A stretch of DNA of 64,000 bases, from assembly GCA_000949895.1 (NCBI GenBank), contig JWIT01000004.1, positions 416,012-480,011 of the forward strand. The letters are read 5' to 3'. The number at the start of each line of letters is the position of its first letter. Position 1 is the first letter of the stretch. The position numbers were made by a program, and so were the translations under genes. This document shows, one piece after another, positions 44,101 to 51,494 of this stretch. This DNA comes from Agrobacterium arsenijevicii. GTDB taxonomy: Bacteria; Pseudomonadota; Alphaproteobacteria; Rhizobiales; Rhizobiaceae. The notes beneath the pieces are model-generated. The model was given only the letters and a program-made list of their open reading frames with translations, did no database searches and was not told where the DNA came from.

Positions 44101-44604
44101 TTGGAAGAGGCCGTGGCCGAGGTGAAGGGTGACGAGCAGGTGCAGGACAGCGGCTGGTCGCCGCAAATCTCGGTCGGTACCTCGGTGATGATCCCGGAAG
44201 ACTATGTCCCGGATCTGCATCTGCGCATGGGTCTCTACCGCCGCCTCGGCGAACTTGCCGATATCGGCGAGATCGACGGTTTCGGTGCGGAAATGATCGA
44301 CCGTTTCGGCCCGTTGCCGAAGGAAGTCCAGCATCTCCTCAAGATCGTCTACATCAAGTCGCTCTGCCGGACCGCCAATGTCGAGAAGGTGGATGCCGGG
44401 CCGAAGGGCGTCGTCGTGCAGTTCCGTAACAAGGAATTCCCGAACCCGGCGGCCCTCGTCGCCTATATCGGCAAACAGGGATCGATGGCGAAGATCCGCC
44501 CCGATCACAGCCTTTTCTTGACCCGCGATCTGCCAACGCCGGAAAAACGGCTGACGGGTGCTGCTATGGTAATGACACAGCTGGCGGAACTGGCGCGTTC
44601 CTAA
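41107..44604 (+). CDS. mfd: Mfd, transcription-repair coupling factor
   Basis: A 1165-residue SF2 translocase that displaces RNA polymerase stalled at DNA lesions and recruits UvrA. In order: the N-terminal UvrB-like domains with TLPAWDCLPYDRVSPS, the RNA-polymerase-interaction domain around VHAEHGIGRFVGLQTIE, the helicase core with GDVGFGKTEVALRAAF, DEEQHFGVKHKE and LSATPIPRTLQLAMTG, the RecG-like TRG motif DLDIRGAGNLLGEEQSGHI, and the C-terminal autoinhibitory domain. Length is normal and no defect was seen. Confidence 0.98.
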   Translation: MIAGFDAKLVTSADTPLTIGNVPSGMEALLLAEMARAGTSVAYVMSDGQRVADLEQVLGFVAPDIPVLTLPAWDCLPYDRVSPSADTSARRLAALAGLINHAKKPHPAIVLVTVNAMLQKMAPRDIIESLGFSAKPGNQIRMEDIAARLERNGFDRVATVREVGEFAVRGGILDVFVPGTEEPVRLDFFGDTLESIRTFDPASQRTISQARSLDLNPMSEVTLTPDTIGRFRKNYLSMFGAATRDDALYQAVSEGRRYAGMEHWLPLFYEQLETAFDYLKGFRIVTDHTAREAAKERSKLVLDYYEARRASGETKGSTQGAPYKPVSPGQIYLDGKSFEAALASVNAVRLTPFNEHDTEGRPVATLDAHVGPRWARPLTEGNSEERINVFDLAVKHIAERRAKGWKVLITGWSEGSLDRLLQVLNEHGLEKIKPVTSLKEVEKLGKGEAASAVMSLEAGFETGTLAVIGEQDILGDRMVRRSKRRKRGADFISEVAGLDVGSLVVHAEHGIGRFVGLQTIEAAGAPRACLELHYADDAKLFLPVENIDLLSRYGSDAAEATLDKLGGGAWQMRKAKLKKRLLDMADELIRIAAARLVRHAPALIAPDGLYDEFAARFPYDETEDQLNAIEAVRDDLGAGRPMDRLICGDVGFGKTEVALRAAFLAAMNGVQVAVVVPTTLLSRQHFRTFSERFRGLPIRVQQASRLVGSKELALTKKEVADGKTDIVVGTHALLGAGINFANLGLLIIDEEQHFGVKHKERLKELKSDVHVLTLSATPIPRTLQLAMTGVRELSLITTPPVDRMAVRTFISPFDALVIRETLMREHYRGGQSFYVCPRLADLADIHAFLQSDVPELKVAVAHGQMAAGELEDIMNAFYDGKYDVLLSTTIVESGLDVPTANTLIVHRADMFGLAQLYQLRGRVGRSKVRAFALFTLPVNKVLTTMAERRLKVLQSLDTLGAGFQLASHDLDIRGAGNLLGEEQSGHIKEVGFELYQQMLEEAVAEVKGDEQVQDSGWSPQISVGTSVMIPEDYVPDLHLRMGLYRRLGELADIGEIDGFGAEMIDRFGPLPKEVQHLLKIVYIKSLCRTANVEKVDAGPKGVVVQFRNKEFPNPAALVAYIGKQGSMAKIRPDHSLFLTRDLPTPEKRLTGAAMVMTQLAELARS

Positions 44605-44614
44605 AGCTTTCGGG

Positions 44615-44851
44615 AGGTTGTCGATCCATAGCGGACCGAGGCGTGTGGGGCTTAACCCCCCTCTGCCCTGCCGGGCATCTCCCCCTCAAGGGGGGAGATC
44701 GATATGCGGCAAGGTCTCGCCCATCTCAACGTTTGCGCATGAAGCGACAAAAGGGCCTCTTGCCGATCTCCCCCCTTGAGGGGGAGATGCCCGGCAGGGC
44801 AGAGGGGGGTTAAGCCCCACACACCTGCGGTCCGCTGTGGATCGACAACCT
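44615..44851. repeat. Large near-palindromic intergenic element downstream of mfd
   Basis: The left part, from AGGTTGTCGATCCA at 44615, is matched in reverse complement by the right part ending TGGATCGACAACCT at 44851. Each arm is about 90-100 bases with only a few differences, and includes the GCCCTGCCGGGCATCTCCCC segment. The two arms enclose about 50 unpaired bases. The inner CAAGGGGGGAGATC core resembles a repetitive element I recall from many rhizobial intergenic regions. It would form a very stable hairpin in RNA from either strand, and may end mfd transcription. This also accounts for most of the gene-free stretch 44605-45062. Confidence 0.9.
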
Positions 44852-45062
44852 GCCGAAGACCAACACCTAAAGCACGTCCGGACAAACGAAAGCGGAAGGG
44901 TCCGACATCCATCTGCTTTATTGGGCCTGCCGACCTCCGCAAACATTACCGGGATGTAATGAAACGGACATGCGCCGGTAGCGTCGGTGGGCGTAGTCTT
45001 GTTTTCCTGTCCTGTGCTGCGCTTAACTACCACGCGCAGCCGGAAGACGAAGGAGCAAGACA

Positions 45063-45401
45063 ATGTGGATCAGGATGAACAGGTTCGTCTCCGCAGGTCT
45101 GGTTGCTTTGACAATTGCGGGCACCACAATTGCCACCACCAGCCAGGCGGAAGCACGCGGTCATTTCGGACATGGGCATGGCGGCGCGGGCATTGCCGCG
45201 GGTATCGCCGGAGCAATTATCGGCGGCGCCATCATCGCCGGGGCGCGGCATTCCTATGGCGGCCCCTATTATGGCGAGCCTTTTTACGGTCCGCCGGTTT
45301 ACGGCCCGCCGGTGATCTATCAGCCCGCATATCCAAGCTGCCATGTCGTCTGGCGGCAGAATAGCTGGGGCGATATGTATCGCGCGCGTGTCTGCTACTG
45401 A
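45063..45401 (+). CDS. Small secreted Gly/Tyr/Pro-rich protein
   Basis: A 112-residue protein with a Sec signal peptide (FVSAGLVALTIAGTTIATTSQAEA), a His/Gly-rich stretch (RGHFGHGHGG), a glycine-alanine hydrophobic helix (GIAAGIAGAIIGGAIIAGA), a Tyr/Pro/Gly repeat (YGGPYYGEPFYGPPVYGPP) and a Cys-containing C-terminal end. The glycine-zipper-like pattern is common in rhizobial exported proteins of unknown function. GAAGGAG lies eight bases before ATG 45063; ATG 45075 is an in-frame alternative. Confidence 0.8.
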   Translation: MWIRMNRFVSAGLVALTIAGTTIATTSQAEARGHFGHGHGGAGIAAGIAGAIIGGAIIAGARHSYGGPYYGEPFYGPPVYGPPVIYQPAYPSCHVVWRQNSWGDMYRARVCY

Positions 45402-45448
45402 CCCTTCGCGGACAAACCAAAATAGCGACGGAAGAATGCGCCCTGGTT

Positions 45449-46390
45449 TTAAATGGTTCGCGGCGCGTCTTCCGGCGTGATACCGACAGCGACATTCTGG
45501 TCGGTGGCGGCGATGGAAGCCGGCATCGGCACTTTTCGCTGCTTTTCACGGATGAGCGTCAGAAGGCCGGAGCCGACGATGAGGGCGATGCCGACCAGCA
45601 TCCAGCTATCGATGCTATCGCCGAAGATCAGGTAACCGAACAGCATGGCCCAGAGCATCTGGCTATATTGCGTCGGGCCGATCATGGCGGCCGGAGCATA
45701 GCGGGCGGCATACATGACCAGCACGTTGCCAACTGCGCCGAGAAGGCCGTAACCGGCGAGAAGCAGCCATTGTTCGCCGCTTGGCGGCACGAAAGTGGGG
45801 ATCATGGCCAGACCGCTGATCGCCAGACAGCCCAGCACGCCCGCGCCATAAAGCGAGACGTTTTTTTCCGACGGCCCCATGGCGCGGAAGATCACGATGG
45901 ACAATGCGCCGCTTAAACCACCGAGGATAGCGCCGAGGTGACCGATGCCCAGTTCACGGAAGCCGGGCCGCAGGATGATCAGCACGCCGACAAAGCCGAT
46001 GATGACCGCCGACCAGCGTTTGATGCCGACCTGTTCCTTCAAAAATACCACCGACATGATGGTGACGAAGGAAGGAAGCAGGAAGATCAGCGCGAAGGCT
46101 TCTGCCATGGAAAGATGGGTGAAGGCGGTGACGCTACCGACCGCCCCGATGCCGGAGGCAAAAAAGCGGATGAGCCAGAGCGGGCGGTTCGTCGTCTTGA
46201 CGATATCCACCCAGCGGTCGTTGCGCTTGCGGATGAGGGGCAGGGCGACAAGCCCGAACATGGCGCCGAAGAAGGCAGATTCGATCGGCGAAATCTGGCC
46301 TTCTATGAGTTTAACGCTTGCGTCGCTCCATGCGTAGGCAGCGAAGGCGGCAAAGGCAAGCAGAATGCCTTTCAGGGTCTGGTCGGACAC
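45449..46390 (-). CDS. EamA/DMT-family transporter
   Basis: A 313-residue membrane protein with ten hydrophobic segments in two EamA repeats (for example AFAAYAWSDASVKLIEG and the second-half GPTQYSQMLWAMLFGYLIFGDSIDSW). These are drug/metabolite or amino-acid exporters with unpredictable substrate. The start is GTG 46390. It lies downstream of the DsbA-like gene (52-base gap) on the same strand. Confidence 0.9.
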   Translation of the reverse strand: MSDQTLKGILLAFAAFAAYAWSDASVKLIEGQISPIESAFFGAMFGLVALPLIRKRNDRWVDIVKTTNRPLWLIRFFASGIGAVGSVTAFTHLSMAEAFALIFLLPSFVTIMSVVFLKEQVGIKRWSAVIIGFVGVLIILRPGFRELGIGHLGAILGGLSGALSIVIFRAMGPSEKNVSLYGAGVLGCLAISGLAMIPTFVPPSGEQWLLLAGYGLLGAVGNVLVMYAARYAPAAMIGPTQYSQMLWAMLFGYLIFGDSIDSWMLVGIALIVGSGLLTLIREKQRKVPMPASIAATDQNVAVGITPEDAPRTI

Positions 46391-46442
46391 GGGAAAACAC
46401 CAACAGTTTTTCGGTTAGGGCAAGCTGTCGGTGGTTCGACCG

Positions 46443-47111
46443 TCAGTTCATCGACTTATGCTCGTCCGCCTTCATTTTTGCAATATCCCGCAGTGCAGCA
46501 ATTAATACATCAGGCGTTTGCGCACCACTGATGGCGTATTTCTGGTCGACGATGAAAAACGGCACGCCGGAAACGCCCATTTGCTGCGCCGCATCAATTT
46601 CGGCGATGACCGTGCCCTTGTCCGCATCCGACGCCAGAAGCCGTGCCACCACCTTGGCGTCCATGCCAGCCTTTTCGGCAATGTCGATCAGCACGGCATG
46701 ATCGCCGATGTTGCGACCTTCCTCGAAATTCGCCCTGAACAGACCGGTGACGATCTTTTCCTGAACGTCGCGGCCTTCGGAATGCGCCCAGAGCGACAGG
46801 CGGTGCGCGTCGAGCGTGTTCGGACCGATCTTGATCGCATCGAAATCGTAATGGATGCCGACTTCCTTGCCGAGCTGTACGAGCGTGGCATGGGCCTGTT
46901 CGAGGCGCTCCTTGCCGAGCTTTTCCTCGAGAGCAGCTTTCTGGTCGACGCCCTCCGGCGGATAATCCGGGTTGAGGCGGTAAGGCCGCCAGTTCACGTC
47001 AACGCTGATTTCGTCCTGCACTTCGGCAATGGCAAGATCGAGCCTTGCCTTGCCCAGGTAACACCAGGGGCAGACCATATCCGATACGACGTCGATAACG
47101 ATGCGTTCCAT
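46443..47111 (-). CDS. DsbA-family (FrnE-like) oxidoreductase
   Basis: A 222-residue thioredoxin-fold protein. It begins MERIVIDVVSDMVCPWCYLGKARLDLAI, with a CPWC redox motif near residue 14, and has the FrnE/2-hydroxychromene-2-carboxylate isomerase-like helical insert and the cis-Pro loop GVSGVPFFIVDQKYAISGAQ. There is no signal peptide, so it is cytoplasmic, unlike classical DsbA. Family members act as disulfide isomerases or glutathione-dependent enzymes. It follows the YejA-like gene by 39 bases. Confidence 0.9.
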   Translation of the reverse strand: MERIVIDVVSDMVCPWCYLGKARLDLAIAEVQDEISVDVNWRPYRLNPDYPPEGVDQKAALEEKLGKERLEQAHATLVQLGKEVGIHYDFDAIKIGPNTLDAHRLSLWAHSEGRDVQEKIVTGLFRANFEEGRNIGDHAVLIDIAEKAGMDAKVVARLLASDADKGTVIAEIDAAQQMGVSGVPFFIVDQKYAISGAQTPDVLIAALRDIAKMKADEHKSMN

Positions 47112-47150
47112 GGCTTTATCTTCCGTTGTCTTGGACCGGGGAGAGGCGGG

Positions 47151-48998
47151 TTATTGCGCCCGCGCATCCCACCAGGTCTGTTTCTGATTGCCTGATATCG
47201 GGGTCATATCCGGGCGGTCGATATATTTCCAGCGCGCTATCCATTGCGCGCCGATGTAGTAGAGCGGAATGACGTAGTGTCCGGCAACCAGCAGGCGGTC
47301 ATAACCGCGCACCGCCGCCTGAAAATCCTCCGTCGAGCGGGCCTGCAGCAGGGCCTCGATCATGCGGTCTATGTCGGGGCTGGCCGCCCCCGCATAGTTG
47401 AAGCTGCCCTGCGCATCCCGTGACAGTGAACTCCAGCGATTGAGCTGTTCGGCCCCCGGCGAGAGCGAGGAAGGCAGGGAGCGGATGATCATGTCGTAAT
47501 CGAAGCTGTTGGAGCGGGCCTGATATTGGCCGTCGTCAACCGAGCGGATGCCCATGGCGACGCCGATCAGGTTCAGCGACCGCTGATAGGCAAGCGCTAT
47601 GCGTTCCTGCGCTGGGTTCTGCGTCATGATCTCGAAGGCGAGCTGGCGGCCGTTGGCGTCGGACATCCTGCCATTCTTGATGCTGTACCCGGCCTCTTTC
47701 AGCTTATCGACGGCCAGTTTCAGAACCTTGCGGTCCGCGCCGGTGCCGTCGGTGGTCGGCAGGGCATAGGTTCCCGCCAATAGTTCCGGCGGCATGGTCC
47801 TGGCAGCGTCGCCGAGCAAAGCAAGCTCACGCTCGTCTGCGGCATTGCCATAGGCGCCGAGCGCGGAGTTCTGCCAATAGCTCTGCGTGCGCTTGAAGGC
47901 GCCGCCGAGAATGTTCTTGTTCATCCACTCGAAATCAAGCGCGTAGGACAGGCCCTCACGTACCTTTTCGTCGGCAAAGACCGCGCGGCGGGTGTTGAAG
48001 ACAAGACCGAACATGCCCGATGGCAGGCGCGGCTGGAAAACGTCCTTGACGATATCGCCGCGATGAACGGCGGGGAAGTTATAGGCCTGCCCCCAGTGGG
48101 AGGTATCTGACGTGCCGTTGATGGCGTCGCCTTCGGGGTAGATGTCGATGTCACCCTTCTTGAAGGCCTCGAACATGGTGGTGACCTGAAGGAAATAGGT
48201 GACGCTGATCTCGTCGTAATTCTCGAAGCCGACCTTGCTCGGGATATCCTTGCCCCAATAATCCGGGTTCCGCTCCCAGATGATTCGCTCGCCCGGACGC
48301 AACGTCTTGATTCGGTATGGACCCGAGCCAACGACCGCGCCGAGGCCCGCCTGCTCGAATTTTTCCGGATCGATCGCGTGTTTCGGTAAAATCGGGGTAG
48401 AGGAGGCGAGAATGAGCGGGGTTTCGCGGTTCGCCCTGTCGTTGAAGGTGAAACGGACGCCGTGATCGCCGATCTTTTCCATCTTCGCCACGCCGTCGAG
48501 ACGGCTGTTGAAGGGCGGGCGGCCTTTTTCTTTCAGGAGATTGAAGGTGAAGATCACGTCGTCGGGCGTCACCGGTTCGCCGTCCGACCATTTGGCCTTT
48601 GGATTGATGTTGAACTGGGTGAAGGTGCGTTCCTCATCCCACTCCACCGTTTCGGCAAGCAGGCCGTAAAGGCTGAAAGGCTCGTCGCTGGAGCGCTGCA
48701 TCAGCGGTTCGTAGAGAAGATTGCCGAATTCCGGGTCCCAGACGCCGCGCGCGGTGGTGCGCATTCCCTTGAGAACGAAGGGGTTGAGGCTATCAAAGGT
48801 GCCGACGACACCGTAGGAGATGCGACCGCCTTTCTTCACGTCCGGATTGACATAGGGAAAATGCCGGAAGTCGGCCGGAAGCGCCGGCGTGCCGTGCATG
48901 GAAATGGCGTGAAGCGGCTGCGCCACGGCGATTTCCGGGGAAAGCAGGGTCGATCCCCAAAGAAACAATGCGGGTATGAGGGCCGCAAGGTTACGCAT
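47151..48998 (-). CDS. YejA-like extracellular family 5 solute-binding protein
   Basis: A 615-residue periplasmic binding protein with signal peptide MRNLAALIPALFLWGSTLLSPEIAVA. The YejA-type SBP_bac_5 fold is indicated by HAISMHGTPALPADFRHFPYVNPDVKKGGRISYGVVGTFDSLNPFV, YEPLMQRSSDEPFSLYGLLAETVEW and the C-terminal GHYVIPLYYIGAQWIARW. Members bind oligopeptides such as microcin C. AGGA lies seven bases before ATG 48998. No yejB, yejE or yejF permease genes are adjacent, so it may work with permeases encoded elsewhere. Confidence 0.9.
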   Translation of the reverse strand: MRNLAALIPALFLWGSTLLSPEIAVAQPLHAISMHGTPALPADFRHFPYVNPDVKKGGRISYGVVGTFDSLNPFVLKGMRTTARGVWDPEFGNLLYEPLMQRSSDEPFSLYGLLAETVEWDEERTFTQFNINPKAKWSDGEPVTPDDVIFTFNLLKEKGRPPFNSRLDGVAKMEKIGDHGVRFTFNDRANRETPLILASSTPILPKHAIDPEKFEQAGLGAVVGSGPYRIKTLRPGERIIWERNPDYWGKDIPSKVGFENYDEISVTYFLQVTTMFEAFKKGDIDIYPEGDAINGTSDTSHWGQAYNFPAVHRGDIVKDVFQPRLPSGMFGLVFNTRRAVFADEKVREGLSYALDFEWMNKNILGGAFKRTQSYWQNSALGAYGNAADERELALLGDAARTMPPELLAGTYALPTTDGTGADRKVLKLAVDKLKEAGYSIKNGRMSDANGRQLAFEIMTQNPAQERIALAYQRSLNLIGVAMGIRSVDDGQYQARSNSFDYDMIIRSLPSSLSPGAEQLNRWSSLSRDAQGSFNYAGAASPDIDRMIEALLQARSTEDFQAAVRGYDRLLVAGHYVIPLYYIGAQWIARWKYIDRPDMTPISGNQKQTWWDARAQ

Positions 48999-49305
48999 GT
49001 CACTATCCTGTCTCAACTGTCCGTCCAATTTATCGTCGTGAACGGCTTTTCCGTCGTGATTCTGGCAAATATGTAGCACAAGCCCATGGCTGGACCCATG
49101 CGAGGGCGGGAAATCTTGGGTTCGCTCAAGAAAAAGTTAAAGAAGTGCTGGATATCGCCGCGAACGGCATGTAACAGGGTGGCCGGAAGAGACGGGTCAC
49201 GCATTTGCCTCATTTAAACGACAGTTGAACGGGCAGAAGGATACCGCCATCGGCGAGCAGGACCCGCGGTTCTGTTCTGGCAGACATTCAGGAGACGGAA
49301 CTCTT
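48999..49305. other. Gene-free divergent region between the YejA-like and IalB-like genes
   Basis: A 307-base region with presumed promoters for both flanking genes facing outward. I see no tRNA, long repeat or convincing open frame in it. Confidence 0.6.
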
Positions 49306-49959
49306 ATGATGCAAAAGGCAAACACATTCACCCGGACAGCTCTGTCCGCTCTCGTTCTTTCCCTGGGCGCGGTTTCCGCTCCGGCCATCTCGCAGGCACA
49401 GGATGCTCCCGCCAATCAGGGCGCTGGCGCTCCGCCGCTCGGCTGGTTCAAGACCTGCTCCAAACAGGAAGACAACGACGTCTGCGTCGTGCAGAACGTG
49501 GTTCTTGCCCAGAATGGCCAGATGATCACTGCCGTTGGCCTCATCACCGTCGAAGGCAAGGTCAACCGCAAGCTCTTGCAGGTTTCCGTTCCGACCGCGC
49601 GTCTCATCCCCCCGGGTGTGATGATGCAGATCGACGGCGGCAAGGGCCAGAAGCTCGATTACGCCGTTTGCCTTCCCGACAAGTGCACGGCCGAAGTTCC
49701 GCTGACGGACGCCATGATCGCGTCGCTGAAGAAGGGCAACGAGATCGTCTTCACCTCGATCAACTTCCGTCGCGCGCCGAACCCCATCAAGATCGCGCTC
49801 TCCGGTTTCACGGGTGCTTATGACGGTGCGGCTATCTCCCAGTCGCAGCTCGCCGAAAGCCAGCGCAGCCTGCAGGAAGGCATGCAGAAGAAGGCGGAAG
49901 AAGCTCGCAAGAAGCTGGAAGCCGCTCAGGACGCCGCCAAGAGCGCGCCAAAGCCCTGA
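49306..49959 (+). CDS. Invasion-associated locus B (IalB) family protein
   Basis: A 217-residue exported protein. The signal peptide is ALSALVLSLGAVSAPAISQAQ, and the mature domain has the IalB pattern GWFKTCSKQEDNDVCVVQN and LDYAVCLPDKCTAEVPL, whose four cysteines probably form two disulfides. The C-terminal 45 residues form a Lys/Glu/Ala-rich coiled-coil-like helix. In Bartonella the family is linked to erythrocyte invasion; in Agrobacterium its role is unknown. AGGAG lies upstream of ATG 49306. Confidence 0.9.
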   Translation: MMQKANTFTRTALSALVLSLGAVSAPAISQAQDAPANQGAGAPPLGWFKTCSKQEDNDVCVVQNVVLAQNGQMITAVGLITVEGKVNRKLLQVSVPTARLIPPGVMMQIDGGKGQKLDYAVCLPDKCTAEVPLTDAMIASLKKGNEIVFTSINFRRAPNPIKIALSGFTGAYDGAAISQSQLAESQRSLQEGMQKKAEEARKKLEAAQDAAKSAPKP

Positions 49960-49980
49960 TCGCTGCATTACATCAAAAAC

Positions 49981-50014
49981 AAAAAACCGGTCTGGCAACA
50001 GACCGGTTTTTTTT
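49981..50014. terminator. Strong bidirectional terminator after the IalB-like gene
   Basis: AAAAACCGGTCTG and CAGACCGGTTTTT arms with a four-base loop, flanked by A-run on the left and an eight-base T-run on the right. It can terminate both the IalB-like gene and the opposing hspQ transcript. Confidence 0.93.
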
Positions 50015-50054
50015 ATGTCTCGCGATAGGCGAGGGTAATCCTCGTGACCGCTGT

Positions 50055-50384
50055 TTAATGGGCCATCGATATCTTCGGACGCCAGTCTCCGTTCGGAGCC
50101 TTGTCGAACAGGCGGCCGATATTCGGGTTTCGGAGCGGCGTCTCGCTTTCATCGTGAACGAGGTTCTGTTCGGAAACATAGGCGACGTATTCCGTCTCCT
50201 CGTTTTCGGCCAGAAGATGATAGAAGGGCTGGTCGCGATCCGGCCTGATTTCCGCGGGAATGGCGTTCCACCACTCCTCGGTATTGGCATATTCCGGGTC
50301 CACGTCGATGACCACACCGCGGAACGGAAACACCTTGTGGCGGACGATCTCGCCAAGCGTGAATTTTGCGTCTCTTTGTTTCAT
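50055..50384 (-). CDS. hspQ: HspQ heat-shock protein
   Basis: A 109-residue protein of the HspQ/YccV family, a hemimethylated-DNA-binding fold that in enterobacteria acts as a Lon adaptor. The diagnostic sequence is KFTLGEIVRHKVFPFRGVVIDVDPEYANTEEWW, with DQPFYHLLAENEETEYVAYVSEQNL following. AAGGAAG lies upstream of ATG 50384; the GTG at 50405 would place that site inside the coding sequence. Confidence 0.95.
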   Translation of the reverse strand: MKQRDAKFTLGEIVRHKVFPFRGVVIDVDPEYANTEEWWNAIPAEIRPDRDQPFYHLLAENEETEYVAYVSEQNLVHDESETPLRNPNIGRLFDKAPNGDWRPKISMAH

Positions 50385-50474
50385 GGCATGAACTTCCTTT
50401 CCCACTAATAGTTGGGTGCGGAACGGGAAATATCAAGGGCTAGCGGTATCCGGCCCTATCCGCCGTCTAATGCC

Positions 50475-51395
50475 CTAGGCCTTGCGGCCGATCGGTGCCG
50501 TGGCGATGACGACGCCGCCCGTAACCAGCACGATGCCGATGGCGTGATAGGTCTCGAAGGTCTCACCGAGGAAGAGCGTGGCCATGACGATAGAGACCGG
50601 CGGCATCATGTAAAGCGTGATGCCCGCCGTGACAGGCCCGAAAACGCGCACCGTATGGGTGAAGCAATAAAAGGCGAGCAGCGAGGCGAACAGGATGATG
50701 CCGCCGATCTTCGCCCAGGCCATCGGGGTGGCCGGCAGCAGGCCGCCATGCGCCAGTTCAATTGCGGCCGGCGGTAACAGCACCAGCGCGCCGGAAAACG
50801 CGATCAGGCCGAAAAGGCTGAGGGAGGCCATCTGCCGTGCTGTCGGATCGCGTAACAGCACCGAATAGATCGCAAAGGCGATCGCCGCCGTCAGAATGGC
50901 GAAATCGCCGATGTTGAATTTCAGCTGCCAGAGAGCGGAAATGTCGCCCTTGAGCACAATCGCCGCCACGCCCGCAAAAGCGATGATCATGCCCAGCACT
51001 TCGAGCTTTCGGATGGGGCGGCCCTGAAAGATGCGCTGGAACAGGATGATGAACAGCGACGATGTCGTGTAGATCAGCGTGCCGTTGGCAGCCGTCGTCA
51101 TGGTCAGGCCCCAATAGACCACACCGCCGCAGATGCCCATGCCGAGAATGCCGAGAACGAGCCACAGCAGCGTTTTCCGGCGCACGAAAGCAAGGCAGTT
51201 GGGCCAGTCGGCGATCATGAAGGGGGTGATGATGAGGGTTGATCCCATCCAGCGGATGAAGGCGGCGATGAAGGGCGAGACTTCGCCGACGACGCCGCGG
51301 CCGAAAATGACGTTGCTGGAGAAGAAGAACGGCACCGCCAGAAAGATGAGCCAGTCCGTGAGGCGCGTTTGCTGAGAGGCTGGCTTGATCGACAT
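50475..51395 (-). CDS. EamA/DMT-family transporter, second copy
   Basis: A 306-residue membrane protein with ten hydrophobic segments. It belongs to the same superfamily as the gene at 45449-46390 but is divergent in sequence. Recognisable features are WGLTMTTAANGTLIYTTSSLF in the first repeat and GPVTAGITLYMMPPVSIVMATLFLGETFETYHAIG in the second, a typical EamA end. Substrate unknown. Confidence 0.9.
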   Translation of the reverse strand: MSIKPASQQTRLTDWLIFLAVPFFFSSNVIFGRGVVGEVSPFIAAFIRWMGSTLIITPFMIADWPNCLAFVRRKTLLWLVLGILGMGICGGVVYWGLTMTTAANGTLIYTTSSLFIILFQRIFQGRPIRKLEVLGMIIAFAGVAAIVLKGDISALWQLKFNIGDFAILTAAIAFAIYSVLLRDPTARQMASLSLFGLIAFSGALVLLPPAAIELAHGGLLPATPMAWAKIGGIILFASLLAFYCFTHTVRVFGPVTAGITLYMMPPVSIVMATLFLGETFETYHAIGIVLVTGGVVIATAPIGRKA

Positions 51396-51419
51396 TGTCC
51401 GTGATTATGGCTGGGCATC

Positions 51420-51456
51420 AAAAGAAAACGGCGGCTTTCCAGGGGAAAACCGCCGA
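51420..51456 (-). terminator. Intrinsic terminator downstream of glnA
   Basis: Read on the minus strand, CGGCGGTTTTCC pairs with GGAAAGCCGCCG (51430-51456) and is followed by TTTTCTTTT. It lies about 40 bases beyond the glnA stop. Confidence 0.85.
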
Positions 51457-51464
51457 GCGGGAAG

Positions 51465-51486
51465 GGACGCCTCGAAAGGCGTCCCG
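51465..51486 (-). repeat. Second hairpin just after the glnA stop
   Basis: Perfect nine-base arms GGGACGCCT (51465-51473) and AGGCGTCCC (51478-51486) with a CGAA tetraloop (TTCG on the minus strand), nine bases past the glnA stop and before the terminator. TTCG tetraloops give unusually stable hairpins, so it may protect the 3' end of the glnBA message. Confidence 0.7.
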
Positions 51487-51494
51487 AATGCCGA

